Part shown: positions 19,731 through 28,461 of the stretch, one piece after another
Position numbering within the stretch: the stretch's first letter is position 1
Layout of the letters: the number at the start of each line of letters is the position of its first letter
Assembly (NCBI GenBank): GCA_001899065.1
Contig: MKUZ01000026.1
Location: forward strand, 1-64,000
DNA length: 64,000 nucleotides
Reading direction: 5' to 3'
Origin: Devosia sp. 66-22
GTDB taxonomy: Bacteria; Pseudomonadota; Alphaproteobacteria; Rhizobiales; Devosiaceae
The notes under the pieces: generated by a model
Databases searched by the model: none
Told to the model about the DNA's origin: nothing
Seen by the model: the letters and a program-made list of their open reading frames with translations, nothing else
Made by a program: the position numbers and the translations under genes

Positions 19731-20402
19731 ATGCCCCGCATCACCCTCACCGCCTCCGATGGCTTCACGCTGAACGCCTATCGTGCTGAGCCTTCCGGGA
19801 AACCTCGTGGCGGCGTGGTGCTGCTGGGCGAGGTGTGGGGGCTCAATAACTGGGTGCGGTCTGTCGCGGAGCGGTGGGCGAGCCATGGCTATCTCTGCAT
19901 TGCGCCCGCGATGTTCGACCGCGTCGAGTTCGGCTATGAGAGCGAGAATTACGGGCAGGACCAGTTCAAGGTCATCAACAGGATCTTCGAGAGCTACAGC
20001 CACGCGACGGCGCTGCTCGACATGCGGGCGGCGGTAGAGGCGGCGAGCGCTGCCGGCAAGGTGGGCGTCACCGGCTACTGCTTCGGCGGCGCCAACAGCT
20101 GGCGGGCGGCGGCGCAGGTGGCGGGGGTCGCGGCGGCCTCGGGCTATTATGGCGGCGGCGTGCCCAACTATATCGGGCTCACGCCGCGCGTTCCCACGCA
20201 GATGCATTTCGGCACGCGCGACCAGGGCATTCCGCTCGAGCAGGTCGAACAGCTCAAGGCGGCGCACCCCGATGTCGACATCCACACCTATGACGCCGAT
20301 CACGGCTTCTGCAACTCCGACCGGCCCAACCGCTTCGACGAGGCCGCGTGTACCAAGGCGAGCGCGCGCAGCCTTGCGTGGTTTCACAAGCATCTGGGGT
20401 GA
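19731..20402 (+). CDS. Dienelactone hydrolase family protein
   Basis: The 223-aa alpha/beta hydrolase has the dienelactone hydrolase triad: Cys117 in GYCFGG, Asp164 in GTRDQGIP and His191 in DADHGFCN. Glu34 (LLGEVWGLN) matches the family's second acidic residue. It is cytosolic with no signal peptide. No other aromatic-degradation genes are nearby, so the true substrate is open. The base composition returns to that of the chromosome here. Confidence 0.92.
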   Translation: MPRITLTASDGFTLNAYRAEPSGKPRGGVVLLGEVWGLNNWVRSVAERWASHGYLCIAPAMFDRVEFGYESENYGQDQFKVINRIFESYSHATALLDMRAAVEAASAAGKVGVTGYCFGGANSWRAAAQVAGVAAASGYYGGGVPNYIGLTPRVPTQMHFGTRDQGIPLEQVEQLKAAHPDVDIHTYDADHGFCNSDRPNRFDEAACTKASARSLAWFHKHLG

Positions 20403-20436
20403 GGGTGCCTCGTGCAGGCGACGGCAGCTTGACCGC

Positions 20437-20829
20437 ATGATAGAACATAATTCTATTCATGCGGCGCTGGCCGCACTCGAGGCCGCGCCGCTGTCGCGCA
20501 AGAAGGCGATGCTGCTGGTGCTGCTGCTCGATGAGGCGACCGGCGCGGGTGCGGACGATCCGCTGGCGCGGCGCGCCGAGCTTGCGGCGGCGCATCCCGC
20601 TCTCGCGACCGTGATGGACCTTGCGGCCATGCGCGAGACGGGGCCGCGCCTCGTGCTCGAGCCGGTGGCGGTCGATGCGGCCGAAGCGGCGGTGCTGCGC
20701 GAGGCCGACTACATGGTCTCGCTCTACAATGGCGCGACGGTTCAGCGCTTGCGCATCGCCTGGGCCGACGCGCGCCGCGCCGATGCGCTCGACCTGCTGC
20801 GGCGGGCCGCCGCGGCGCTGGAACGCTGA
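20437..20829 (+). CDS. Hypothetical protein
   Basis: The 130-aa, Ala/Leu-rich, mostly helical protein begins MIEHNSIHAALAALEAAPLSRKKA. It lies 34 bp after the dienelactone hydrolase and before CsbD. I recognise no family. The start is uncertain because the frame is open upstream, but that part overlaps the hydrolase gene. Confidence 0.55.
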   Translation: MIEHNSIHAALAALEAAPLSRKKAMLLVLLLDEATGAGADDPLARRAELAAAHPALATVMDLAAMRETGPRLVLEPVAVDAAEAAVLREADYMVSLYNGATVQRLRIAWADARRADALDLLRRAAAALER

Positions 20830-20881
20830 GCGGGCCGCCGCGTTTCCCTCGCATACATCCCCATGCAAGAGGAGACATCTC

Positions 20882-21088
20882 ATGGACTGGAACCGCGTCG
20901 AAGGAAACTGGAAACAGGTCAAGGGCAAGGTCAAGGAACAGTGGGGCAAGCTCACTGACGACGACCTCGACGTGATCGCCGGCAAGCGCGACCAGCTCGA
21001 AGGCAAGATCCAGGAGCGCTACGGCAAGGCCAAGGACGACGTGCGCAAGGACGTCGACACCTGGTACGACCGCCAGACCTGGCATTAA
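20882..21088 (+). CDS. CsbD family stress protein
   Basis: The 68-aa protein has the CsbD signature: MDWNRVEGNWKQVKGKVKEQ, KLTDDDLDVIAGKRDQLEGK, QERYGKAKDD. These are small hydrophilic proteins induced under general stress; molecular role unknown. A strong ribosome site (AAGAGGAG) precedes the ATG and a terminator follows. Confidence 0.92.
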   Translation: MDWNRVEGNWKQVKGKVKEQWGKLTDDDLDVIAGKRDQLEGKIQERYGKAKDDVRKDVDTWYDRQTWH

Positions 21089-21114
21089 GCCTTAGCTCGA
21101 GAGAGCCTGACTGC

Positions 21115-21143
21115 AGGGCCCCGCCGATCCGGCGGGGCCTTGT
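21115..21143 (+). terminator. Rho-independent terminator after csbD
   Basis: GGCCCCGCCG-ATC-CGGCGGGGCC is a perfect 10-bp stem followed by TTGTC, 28 bp past the CsbD stop. Confidence 0.8.
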
Positions 21144-21278
21144 CATGTGGGCGTGCCCGCAATGTCATGCCGCGCCAGCGGGGACCCGCTTTCGCGGGGA
21201 TGTCAGCCTGTGGGTGCGGACCTGACGCGACAGCTCACTCGACCTAATCGCGCGGGAGTGATGGCGGAGGCGCCCGCC

Positions 21279-24188
21279 TCAGTGCGCCTCGTCCCAATTG
21301 TGCGCGGCGTGGGCGTCGACCTGCAGCGGCACCGTGAGCTTCACGGCGGGGTGGGCGGCGTTTTCCATGATCGATCGGATCACCGGCATGGCCTTGTCCT
21401 CGTGGCCGAGATCGGTCTCGAAGATCAGTTCGTCATGCACCTGCAGCAGCATGTCGGCGGCGATGCCGGCGCGCTTGAGCTCGGGCTCCATGCGGATCAT
21501 GGCGCGGCGGATGATGTCGGCGGCGCTGCCCTGGATAGGGGCGTTGATCGAGGCGCGTTCGACGAAGCTGCGCTCGGCGGCGTGCGAGGAATTGGCGTTG
21601 GGGAAGGCGATCTTGCGGCCGAAGATGGTGGTGACGTAACCGTCCGCCTTCACCTTGCGGCGCTGCTCGGCCATGTAGTCCTGGATGCCGGGGAACCGCG
21701 CGAAATAGGTCTTGATGTACTCGCCCGCCTCGGAGCGCTCGATGCCCAGCTGGTTGGCGAGACCGAAGGCCGAGATGCCGTAGATGATGCCGAAATTGAT
21801 CGCCTTGGCGCGGCGGCGCACCTCGGACGGCATGCCGGCGACCGGCACGCCGAACATTTCGCTCGCGGTCATGGCGTGGATGTCGAGGCCCTCCTCGAAC
21901 GCATCCTTGAGCGCCTGGATGTCGGCGATGTGGGCGAGCACGCGCAGTTCGATCTGGCTGTAGTCGGCCGAAATCAGAATGCGGCCGGCCGGCGCCACGA
22001 ACGCCGTTCTGATCTTGCGGCCGTCCTCGGTGCGCACCGGAATGTTCTGCAGGTTCGGCTCGTTCGAGGAGAGCCGGCCGGTCAGCACCGAGTGCTGCGA
22101 ATAGGTGGTGTGGACGCGGCTGGTGCGCTGGTTGATGTAGCCGGGCAGGGCATCGGTATAGGTGCCGATGAGCTTGGTGAGCTGGCGCCAGTCGACGATG
22201 GTGCGGGCGAGCGGCACGCCCTGGTCGGCGAGGCCTTCGAGCACGTCGGCGCCGGTGGACCAGGCGCCGGTCTTGGTGCGCGTGCCGCCCGGAAGCTGCA
22301 TCTTGTCGAACAGGATCTCGCCCAGCTGCTTGGGTGAGCCCAGGTTGAAGTTCTGCCCGGCGAGCTCGTAGGCCGTGGCCTCGAGCGCGGCGGCGCGCTG
22401 CGTGAAATCGCCGGTGAGGCGGCTCAGAATGGCGCGGTCGACGCCGATGCCGCGGCCCTCCATGCGCGCGAGAACGGGCGCCAGCGGGCGCTCCTCGGTC
22501 TCGTACAGCGCGCTCTGGCTCTCGGCCACGAGGCGCGGCTTGAGCAGGTTCCAGATCCGCAGCGTCAGGTCCGTATCCTCGGCGGCGTAGCGCGCCGCGG
22601 CGGGGATATCGACTTCGGCGAAGGTCTTCTGGTTCTTGCCGGTTCCGATCAGTTCCTTGATCTCGATGCCGGTGTGGTTGAGCCAGTGGGCGCTGAGCTC
22701 GCTCAGCGTATTGTACTGCACGCCGTCGAGCACATAGCTCATCAGCAGCGTGTCGTCGAATGGCTTGAGGTCGATGCCATAGCGCAGCAGGAGGCCGAGG
22801 TCGTATTTGACGTTGTGCGCGATCTTGAGGATAGAACGGTCTTCCAGAAGTGGCTTGAGCAGTGCCAGCGCGTCGCGCTCGTCGAGCTGGCCCTCGACCT
22901 TGCTGCCGAACATGCCGTTGCCGGTGACGTGGTTGAGCGGCAGGTAGGCGGCCCTGCCCGGCGCCAGCGCGAAGCTCAGCCCGACAAGATCGGCGGTCTG
23001 GTTGTCGAGCCCGGTGCTCTCTGCGTCGATTGCGACATAGCCCTGGGCCCGGATCTGCCGTATCCACTCTTCGAGCGTCGCCCTGTCGACGATGGTGGTG
23101 TAGGCCTCGCGGTCGATCGGGATCGCGCGCATCTTTTGGAGCCGCTCGGCGGCGAACTTGACGGCGGCGTTCTCGGCCCGCCCCTCGGCGCTGAGCCGAG
23201 CCGCGCGGGCAACTTCCTTGGCCTCGTTGTTGAAGCCGATCGGCTTGACCTGCGCCGGCGCGAGCCCCGGATCGGGCTCCCAATCGTCCGGATTCACCTC
23301 GAGGATCTTGGCCTGGTAGGCGATGGCCTTGGTGAACTCCATCGCCTTGAGGAAGGGAAAGAGCTTGCCCGGATCGATCGGTTCGCGCAGCAGCCCGTCG
23401 AGCGGCAGCGCCACCGGCACGTCGCGGCTCAGCGTCACGAGTTTCTTCGAGATGCGCGCGAGCTCGGCATTGTCCTCGAGCGTCTGCCGGCGCTTGGGTT
23501 GCTTGATGCTGGCGGTGCTCTCGAGCAGCGCCTCCACCGAGCCGTAAGTGTTGATCAGCTCGGCCGCCGTCTTGACGCCGATGCCGGGAACACCCGGCAC
23601 GTTGTCGACGGCGTCGCCGCACAGCGCCTGCACGTCGATGACCTTGTCGGGCGTCACGCCGAACTTCTCGAACACTTCGTCCGGCCCGATCCAGCGCAGC
23701 GCCGGCTGGCCCGGGCGGGGAATGGTGTCGAGCAGGCGGATCGAGCCGTCGGGGTCGACCAGCTGCATCAGATCCTTGTCGGACGAAACGATTGTCACCT
23801 TGGCGCCCGCATCGCGCGCCATGCAGGCATAGGTCGCGATGATGTCGTCGGCCTCCCAGTCCTCCATTTCGATCGAGGGGAGCCCATAGGCCAGCGTCGC
23901 CGTGCGCGTCAGCGGAAACTGCGGCACCAGCTCCTCGGGCGGCGGTGGCCGGTGCGACTTGTACTCCGCATAGATCTGGTCGCGGAACGTCCGGCCCGAA
24001 TAGTCGAACACCACGGCCATGTGCGTCGGAGCCTGGTCCTCCGCCTTGAGGTCCTGCTCGAGCTTGAAGATCATGTTGGAAAAGCCCAGCACCGAGCCGA
24101 CGGGCAGCTTGTCCGACCTCGTGAAGGGCGGCAGGGCATGAAACGCCCTGAAAATGTAGCCGGAGCCGTCGACGAGTACGAGGTGCAT
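21279..24188 (-). CDS. polA: DNA polymerase I
   Basis: The 969-aa enzyme has three domains: 5'-3' exonuclease (about 1-290, VDGSGYIFRAFHALPP), 3'-5' exonuclease (about 350-540, with DAEST, NVKYDLGLL and AAEDTDL retaining the DEDD residues, so proofreading is probably active), and polymerase (about 570-969, with DYSQIELRVLAHI, RRAKAINFGIIYG and VHDELIFE). The reading frame is open another 720 bp upstream, but homology starts at the ATG at 24188. Confidence 0.98.
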   Translation of the reverse strand: MHLVLVDGSGYIFRAFHALPPFTRSDKLPVGSVLGFSNMIFKLEQDLKAEDQAPTHMAVVFDYSGRTFRDQIYAEYKSHRPPPPEELVPQFPLTRTATLAYGLPSIEMEDWEADDIIATYACMARDAGAKVTIVSSDKDLMQLVDPDGSIRLLDTIPRPGQPALRWIGPDEVFEKFGVTPDKVIDVQALCGDAVDNVPGVPGIGVKTAAELINTYGSVEALLESTASIKQPKRRQTLEDNAELARISKKLVTLSRDVPVALPLDGLLREPIDPGKLFPFLKAMEFTKAIAYQAKILEVNPDDWEPDPGLAPAQVKPIGFNNEAKEVARAARLSAEGRAENAAVKFAAERLQKMRAIPIDREAYTTIVDRATLEEWIRQIRAQGYVAIDAESTGLDNQTADLVGLSFALAPGRAAYLPLNHVTGNGMFGSKVEGQLDERDALALLKPLLEDRSILKIAHNVKYDLGLLLRYGIDLKPFDDTLLMSYVLDGVQYNTLSELSAHWLNHTGIEIKELIGTGKNQKTFAEVDIPAAARYAAEDTDLTLRIWNLLKPRLVAESQSALYETEERPLAPVLARMEGRGIGVDRAILSRLTGDFTQRAAALEATAYELAGQNFNLGSPKQLGEILFDKMQLPGGTRTKTGAWSTGADVLEGLADQGVPLARTIVDWRQLTKLIGTYTDALPGYINQRTSRVHTTYSQHSVLTGRLSSNEPNLQNIPVRTEDGRKIRTAFVAPAGRILISADYSQIELRVLAHIADIQALKDAFEEGLDIHAMTASEMFGVPVAGMPSEVRRRAKAINFGIIYGISAFGLANQLGIERSEAGEYIKTYFARFPGIQDYMAEQRRKVKADGYVTTIFGRKIAFPNANSSHAAERSFVERASINAPIQGSAADIIRRAMIRMEPELKRAGIAADMLLQVHDELIFETDLGHEDKAMPVIRSIMENAAHPAVKLTVPLQVDAHAAHNWDEAH

Positions 24189-24286
24189 GGTGATTCCGCT
24201 GGAATGATCGGCGGGCACCTTAGTGGATCGGGCAGCACGGGCAAAGGCTGACAGGATCGGGCGCGGGTCTTTGCGCCGTGCGGTCG

Positions 24287-24895
24287 TCAGGTGGCAAGGA
24301 TCCACAGCGATGTCGCGGCAATCACCACCGCGGTGGCGCGGCCGAGCAGGCTCGATGAGCGCGGCGAGGCGACGACTCGATTGAGCTGGCGGGCGAGCGG
24401 GATCGTCCCGAAGAAGATGAGGCCGAACGCCGCGAAGGTAACCAGCACCACGAGCCCGAGGTGCCAGCTGCTCACGACACCCGTGGGGGCAACGATGGGC
24501 AGCAGCAGCATCTGCATCAGCAGCGTCGCGGGGTTGCCCAGGCAGAGGGCTACGCCGGCGCCGACGGCGGCAACCCATCCGGTCACCTGCACCTGTGGAG
24601 CGCGGCCCTCGGCGCTGCTGCGCCACATCTTGAGCGCCAGCCACAACAGGTAGGCGACACCCAGATACTTCACCAGCGCCAGGAGTTCGGGCTGGGCCTG
24701 GGCCCAGATGCCAATGCCCAGAACGACACCGATCACGGCAATCACTTCGCCGAGGCAAAGACCGGCGGCAAAGGCGGTGGCGCCCTTCCAGTCGTCCCCG
24801 AGCGATCGCGCCACCAGCACCGCCATGAGCGGGCCGGGAGAGGCCGCGTAGGCGACGAGAGCAAGAAAGTACGGACCGAATGCCAGGTAGTCCAT
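24287..24895 (-). CDS. LysE family exporter, copy 1
   Basis: The 202-aa inner-membrane protein has about six membrane segments, with YAASPGPLMAVLVARSLGDD near the N-terminus and GAGVALCLGNPATLLMQMLL in the middle, both typical of LysE/RhtB amino-acid exporters. It is a close paralogue of the gene at 25083 with the same length and C-terminus (ATAVVIAATSLWIL versus ATALVIAATSLWML). A conserved palindrome lies upstream at 24951. It arose by local duplication. Confidence 0.92.
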   Translation of the reverse strand: MDYLAFGPYFLALVAYAASPGPLMAVLVARSLGDDWKGATAFAAGLCLGEVIAVIGVVLGIGIWAQAQPELLALVKYLGVAYLLWLALKMWRSSAEGRAPQVQVTGWVAAVGAGVALCLGNPATLLMQMLLLPIVAPTGVVSSWHLGLVVLVTFAAFGLIFFGTIPLARQLNRVVASPRSSSLLGRATAVVIAATSLWILAT

Positions 24896-24950
24896 CTCCC
24901 CCCCTCAAAACTGGACGCGACCAATGTCGGCAAAGGCCGCCAGCCGACCC

Positions 24951-24968
24951 ATCAGGCGATCACCTGAA
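24951..24968. promoter_or_regulatory. Palindrome upstream of lysE copy 1
   Basis: ATCAGGCGATCACCTGAA is nearly palindromic and almost identical to the 18-bp site upstream of lysE copy 2 (25764-25781). It lies 55 bp upstream of the exporter start. Likely an operator or activator site retained in both copies. Confidence 0.5.
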
Positions 24969-24979
24969 ATTCCCCGGGT

Positions 24980-25070
24980 TCAGCGGATGCCGGCAGGATC
25001 GAGCAAGGTCATCGCAGTCAGCCGCAGGCTGGCCGTCGAGTTGACGTTCAGCGCGCATGAGGTCGGCGGA
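24980..25070 (-). pseudogene. Remnant of a LuxR-type response regulator 3' end
   Basis: Translated on the minus strand, this stretch reads LNVNSTASLRLTAMT then LLDPAGIR and a stop. It matches the last residues of the intact regulator at 25798 (GVNSTASLLLAAVNAGLLDPASIR, stop) with a two-residue deletion. The rest of the gene is gone. It shows that a regulator-exporter unit was duplicated and one regulator lost. Confidence 0.8.
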
Positions 25071-25082
25071 TGGGACAGCGTG

Positions 25083-25691
25083 TCAGGCCACCAGCATCCA
25101 CAGCGATGTGGCGGCGATGACGAGGGCGGTCGCCCGGCTCAGGATCATCGACGAGCGGGCCGACGAGATCACGCGGCTGAACTGCCGCGCCAGCAGGATG
25201 GCGCCGAAGAACACGCCGCCGACCGCAAGGAAGGTGGTCAGCAGGACCAGCAGGAGCTGGTCGGCGCTGCCGATGCCCGCGGGGGCGACGGTGGGGAGCA
25301 GCAGCATGTAGATGAGCACGGTGGAGGGGTTGCCCAGGCACAGCGCCAGGCCGGCGCCGGTCGAGGCGAGCAGTCCGCCGGGGCGGGGCTGGCCAGCGGC
25401 CATGGCGGAGCCGTCGGTCCAGATGCGCCAGGCGAGCCAGAGGAGGTAGACGACCCCGGCATATTTGGCGAGCGTGAACCATTCGGGGCTGCTCTGCGCG
25501 AGGCTGCCCACGCCCATCGCGATGGCGCAGACGGCCAGCACGTCGCCCAGGCACAGCCCGGTGGCGAAAGCCACGGCACCGCGCGTATCGCTGCCGACCG
25601 AGCGGGCGACCAGCACGGCGACGATCGGGCCGGGCGCCGCCGTCAGCGCTGCGAGTGCGGCGAAATAGGCAGCCAGTGCGGCGTAGTCCAT
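25083..25691 (-). CDS. LysE family exporter, copy 2
   Basis: The 202-aa paralogue of the gene at 24287 has TAAPGPIVAVLVARSVGSD and GAGLALCLGNPSTVLIYMLL and about six membrane segments. It is directly downstream of the LuxR-type response regulator on the same strand, separated by 106 bp that contain the 18-bp palindrome. Regulation by that two-component system is plausible. Substrate unknown. Confidence 0.92.
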   Translation of the reverse strand: MDYAALAAYFAALAALTAAPGPIVAVLVARSVGSDTRGAVAFATGLCLGDVLAVCAIAMGVGSLAQSSPEWFTLAKYAGVVYLLWLAWRIWTDGSAMAAGQPRPGGLLASTGAGLALCLGNPSTVLIYMLLLPTVAPAGIGSADQLLLVLLTTFLAVGGVFFGAILLARQFSRVISSARSSMILSRATALVIAATSLWMLVA

Positions 25692-25763
25692 GTCCCCCTC
25701 CCGGGTGCCGACCGGCAGGCCGATCCGACCTGGGCAGTTCAGCGCATGGCGGGGGTCCGGCCC

Positions 25764-25781
25764 ATCAGGCGATCACCTGAT
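25764..25781. promoter_or_regulatory. Palindrome upstream of lysE copy 2
   Basis: ATCAGGCGATCACCTGAT has perfect ATCAGG/CCTGAT arms and lies 72 bp upstream of the exporter start. The same site occurs upstream of copy 1. Candidate site for the adjacent LuxR-type regulator. Confidence 0.5.
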
Positions 25782-25797
25782 TTGCGGCGGGCGGCGT

Positions 25798-26424
25798 TCA
25801 GCGGATGCTGGCGGGGTCGAGGAGACCGGCGTTCACCGCGGCCAGCAGCAGGCTGGCCGTCGAGTTGACGCCGAATTTGCGCATGAGGTTGGTGCGGTGG
25901 CTGTCGACGGTCTTGGGGCTGACGCCGAGCGTTTCCGCCGCGCTGGCATTGGTGTGGCCGCGCGCCACCGCCTGCAGCACGGCCAGCTCGCGCTCGGTCA
26001 GGGCGACGCTGACCGCCGGCGCCTTCATCATCCGCCGGGCGCTGGCGCTGACGACTGTCCGTCCGGCGCAGACCTGGCGGAACAGCTCGACGATCTCGGT
26101 TTCCGTGCCGTCCTTGAGGCAGACGCCGTGGACGCCCGCTTCGACAAGGGTGCTGATGGTCTGCGGCGTGGCGGTGCCGGTCAGCAGGATAAAGCGGGTT
26201 TCGGGCGACCAGCGCTTGGATTCGAGGAAGACTTCCAGTCCGTTGGCGCCCGGCATATTGTAATCAAGGATCGCGCAGTCCGGCTTCGACTTCCGGATCG
26301 CGACGATTGCTTCAATCCCGTTCGTAACGGACCCCACAATGTCGATGCCGTCGAGAGTCGAGAGCGCCTTGGCCACCCCCCAAGAGACGAACGCATGATC
26401 GTCGGCGAGCAAGACCCGGGTCAC
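25798..26424 (-). CDS. LuxR/NarL-type response regulator
   Basis: The 208-aa protein has a receiver domain (LLADDHAFVSWGVAKAL, phospho-Asp54 in CAILDYNMPGANG) and a C-terminal LuxR HTH (LTERELAVLQAVARGHTNA, LGVSPKTVDSHRTNLMRKF). The GTG start at 26424 gives the usual N-terminus. It is divergent from the histidine kinase at 26395, and the two 5' ends overlap by 30 bp if both starts are right. A decayed copy of its 3' end lies at 24980-25070. Confidence 0.9.
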   Translation of the reverse strand: MTRVLLADDHAFVSWGVAKALSTLDGIDIVGSVTNGIEAIVAIRKSKPDCAILDYNMPGANGLEVFLESKRWSPETRFILLTGTATPQTISTLVEAGVHGVCLKDGTETEIVELFRQVCAGRTVVSASARRMMKAPAVSVALTERELAVLQAVARGHTNASAAETLGVSPKTVDSHRTNLMRKFGVNSTASLLLAAVNAGLLDPASIR

Positions 26425-28452
26425 GGTCTGTGTCCCGGATCGGCGGGGCGGGCGGCGCTCATAGCCGGCGCGCTTGCTGTCCTTGCTCTCGTCATGACGC
26501 TCCTCACCGCGCCGGCGAGAGCCCAGGAGCGCGGTCCGCTGGTCATGACGGGTCCCGCGGAAACCGAAATACTCAGCCAGCACTTTGAATACACCACCGA
26601 CCCCGAATGGCAAATGTCGGTAACGGATCTGATCGACCCAAAAGGGGTCGAAATGCACCCGCTGCCGGGTCCGGTCCCCGATTTCGGCTACACCGCGGCC
26701 CGGATCTGGCTGCGGGCCCATCTGGTCAACGGCACCGCCTCGGAGACCGCCTGGCGCTTCTTCGCGCATGCCAATTTCACCCAGAAGATTGCCGTCTATC
26801 TGGTCGGCGCCGATGGCGCGGTGCAGACGCTGCTCGACCTGACCGAGGACTCGCCCTTCAGCGCCCGGCCGATCGACGATCCGCAGATGGTCGCCCCGTT
26901 CAGCCTCGCGCCGGGCGAGGCCGCGACCCTCATCGTCGCCTACTACTCGCAGGGCTCGTCCAGAATCTCGATGTCGGTGGAGACGGTCGACAGCTTCGCC
27001 GCCCAGGCGCGCGTGCGGGACGCCAAGAGCTACGCCTTCTACGGCATGATGCTGGTCATCATCGTTCTCGCCGCCGTGGCCCTCGCGGTGCTGCGCGAAC
27101 CGGTCTTTGCCGCCTATGCCGGGTATCTGACGGCCATCCTTGTCTATGTGATGCACGGCGAGGGAGCGGCATTCCAGTTCCTCTGGCCGGGCTTCCCGCG
27201 CTTCAACTCGATGGCCTCCGTAGTGGCGGGGTCGGCCGTCATGGTGTTCGGCAGTCTGTTCGCCATCACCTTCCTCCAGACCGCCCGGTACCAGCCGGTC
27301 ATGCATCGGATCCTGCTGACGATCATCGTCGGGGTCCTCGCGATCGATGTCGTCCTGTGGGTGGTCGATCCGCAACTGCTCAAGCAACTGCTCGTCATCA
27401 TGATCTCGGTCAGCGTCTTGACCTTCGTTGCGGCCGGGCTGCTGGCGGCGCGCACCCGCTTCCGCGAAGTGCGCTTTTACGTGTTTTCGTGGACGGCGAG
27501 CCTCATTCCGGCGCTGCTGTTCACCGCCCGCTTCGGGCTTGGGCTGGAGCAGACATTCGTCACGCCCTACGACACCATCCGCCTTGCCCTGGTCGTCGAC
27601 GCGCTGATGATGGGCCTCGCCATCTTCGACCGCTACAACCATCTGCGCCGCACGGCGATGGAAGAGACGCTCGCCCATGCCCGCCGCAACCTCGCGCTCA
27701 GCCAGCGCCTCGCCTCGCTCGAGGACAGCTATGACGAGGTGACCGCGCTGGCGCGGCAGCGCGAGGAAAGCGTCAAGGACACCGTGCACGACCTGCGCCA
27801 GCCGATGCATGCCTTGCGCCTCTCGCTGCGCCAGATGTTCAAGGCCGAGGGTGGCAAGACCGACGCCGGCCAGGTCGAGTCGGCGCTGTCTTATATGGAG
27901 CAGCTCGTCGCCGAACGGCTCGCGGCGACAAGCGTCGCATCGCCCACGGCCGCCGAGCCCGGCCTGCACGCGGTGCTGCGGGGCGTCGCCGACATGTTCG
28001 GGCCCGAAGCCGCCGAGCGGGGGCTCGGCCTCAAGCTCGTCCTCGCAGCGCCCGATGCGAGCGTCAACGCCTACGCGCTGATGCGCGTCACCGCCAACCT
28101 CGTCTCCAACGCGATCAAATACACGCGCGAGGGCAGGGTGCTCATCGCGCTGCGCCGCAACGGCGCTGGATACCGCGTCGAAGTCCACGATACCGGCCCG
28201 GGCCTGCAGGGCGTGGCGTTCGAGCAGGCGCTGGTGCGCAACGAGCGCCTCGAGCGCGATCGCTCCGTGGCGGAGGGAAGCGGGCTGGGCCTCGCCGTGG
28301 CGCGGCAGATCGCCCATGACAATGGCTGGACCATCACCTCCTGCGAGCGCCGCCGTACCGGCGCCAGCATTCGCATCGAGCTGCCGGGAGCCGGTGCCGG
28401 CCCGGTGGGCGAGACGGATCGCGACGATCAGCCGGTCGCGCCCGCGATGTAG
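26395..28452 (+). CDS. 7TMR-DISM sensor histidine kinase
   Basis: The 685-aa protein has a signal-type N-terminus (ALIAGALAVLALVMTLLTAPARAQ), a periplasmic DISMED2-like beta domain (about 50-195), seven membrane segments (about 205-410), a coiled-coil linker, an H box VHDLRQPMHALRL (His465), an N box TANLVSNAIKYT and a G box GSGLGLAVARQIA. It probably phosphorylates the divergent LuxR-type regulator. The start at 26395 overlaps the regulator's start by 30 bp; a later start inside the signal segment (Met34) cannot be excluded. Family members sense extracellular carbohydrate-like ligands; the ligand here is unknown. Confidence 0.88.
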   Translation: MIVGEQDPGHGLCPGSAGRAALIAGALAVLALVMTLLTAPARAQERGPLVMTGPAETEILSQHFEYTTDPEWQMSVTDLIDPKGVEMHPLPGPVPDFGYTAARIWLRAHLVNGTASETAWRFFAHANFTQKIAVYLVGADGAVQTLLDLTEDSPFSARPIDDPQMVAPFSLAPGEAATLIVAYYSQGSSRISMSVETVDSFAAQARVRDAKSYAFYGMMLVIIVLAAVALAVLREPVFAAYAGYLTAILVYVMHGEGAAFQFLWPGFPRFNSMASVVAGSAVMVFGSLFAITFLQTARYQPVMHRILLTIIVGVLAIDVVLWVVDPQLLKQLLVIMISVSVLTFVAAGLLAARTRFREVRFYVFSWTASLIPALLFTARFGLGLEQTFVTPYDTIRLALVVDALMMGLAIFDRYNHLRRTAMEETLAHARRNLALSQRLASLEDSYDEVTALARQREESVKDTVHDLRQPMHALRLSLRQMFKAEGGKTDAGQVESALSYMEQLVAERLAATSVASPTAAEPGLHAVLRGVADMFGPEAAERGLGLKLVLAAPDASVNAYALMRVTANLVSNAIKYTREGRVLIALRRNGAGYRVEVHDTGPGLQGVAFEQALVRNERLERDRSVAEGSGLGLAVARQIAHDNGWTITSCERRRTGASIRIELPGAGAGPVGETDRDDQPVAPAM

Positions 28453-28461
28453 CGGTCCCGC

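Noticed and set aside
21433-23622. 729-aa minus-strand frame and the long polA extension to 24908
   Set aside because: The first is a shifted frame of polA. The extension upstream of 24188 has no similarity to DNA polymerase I and overlaps the LysE gene.
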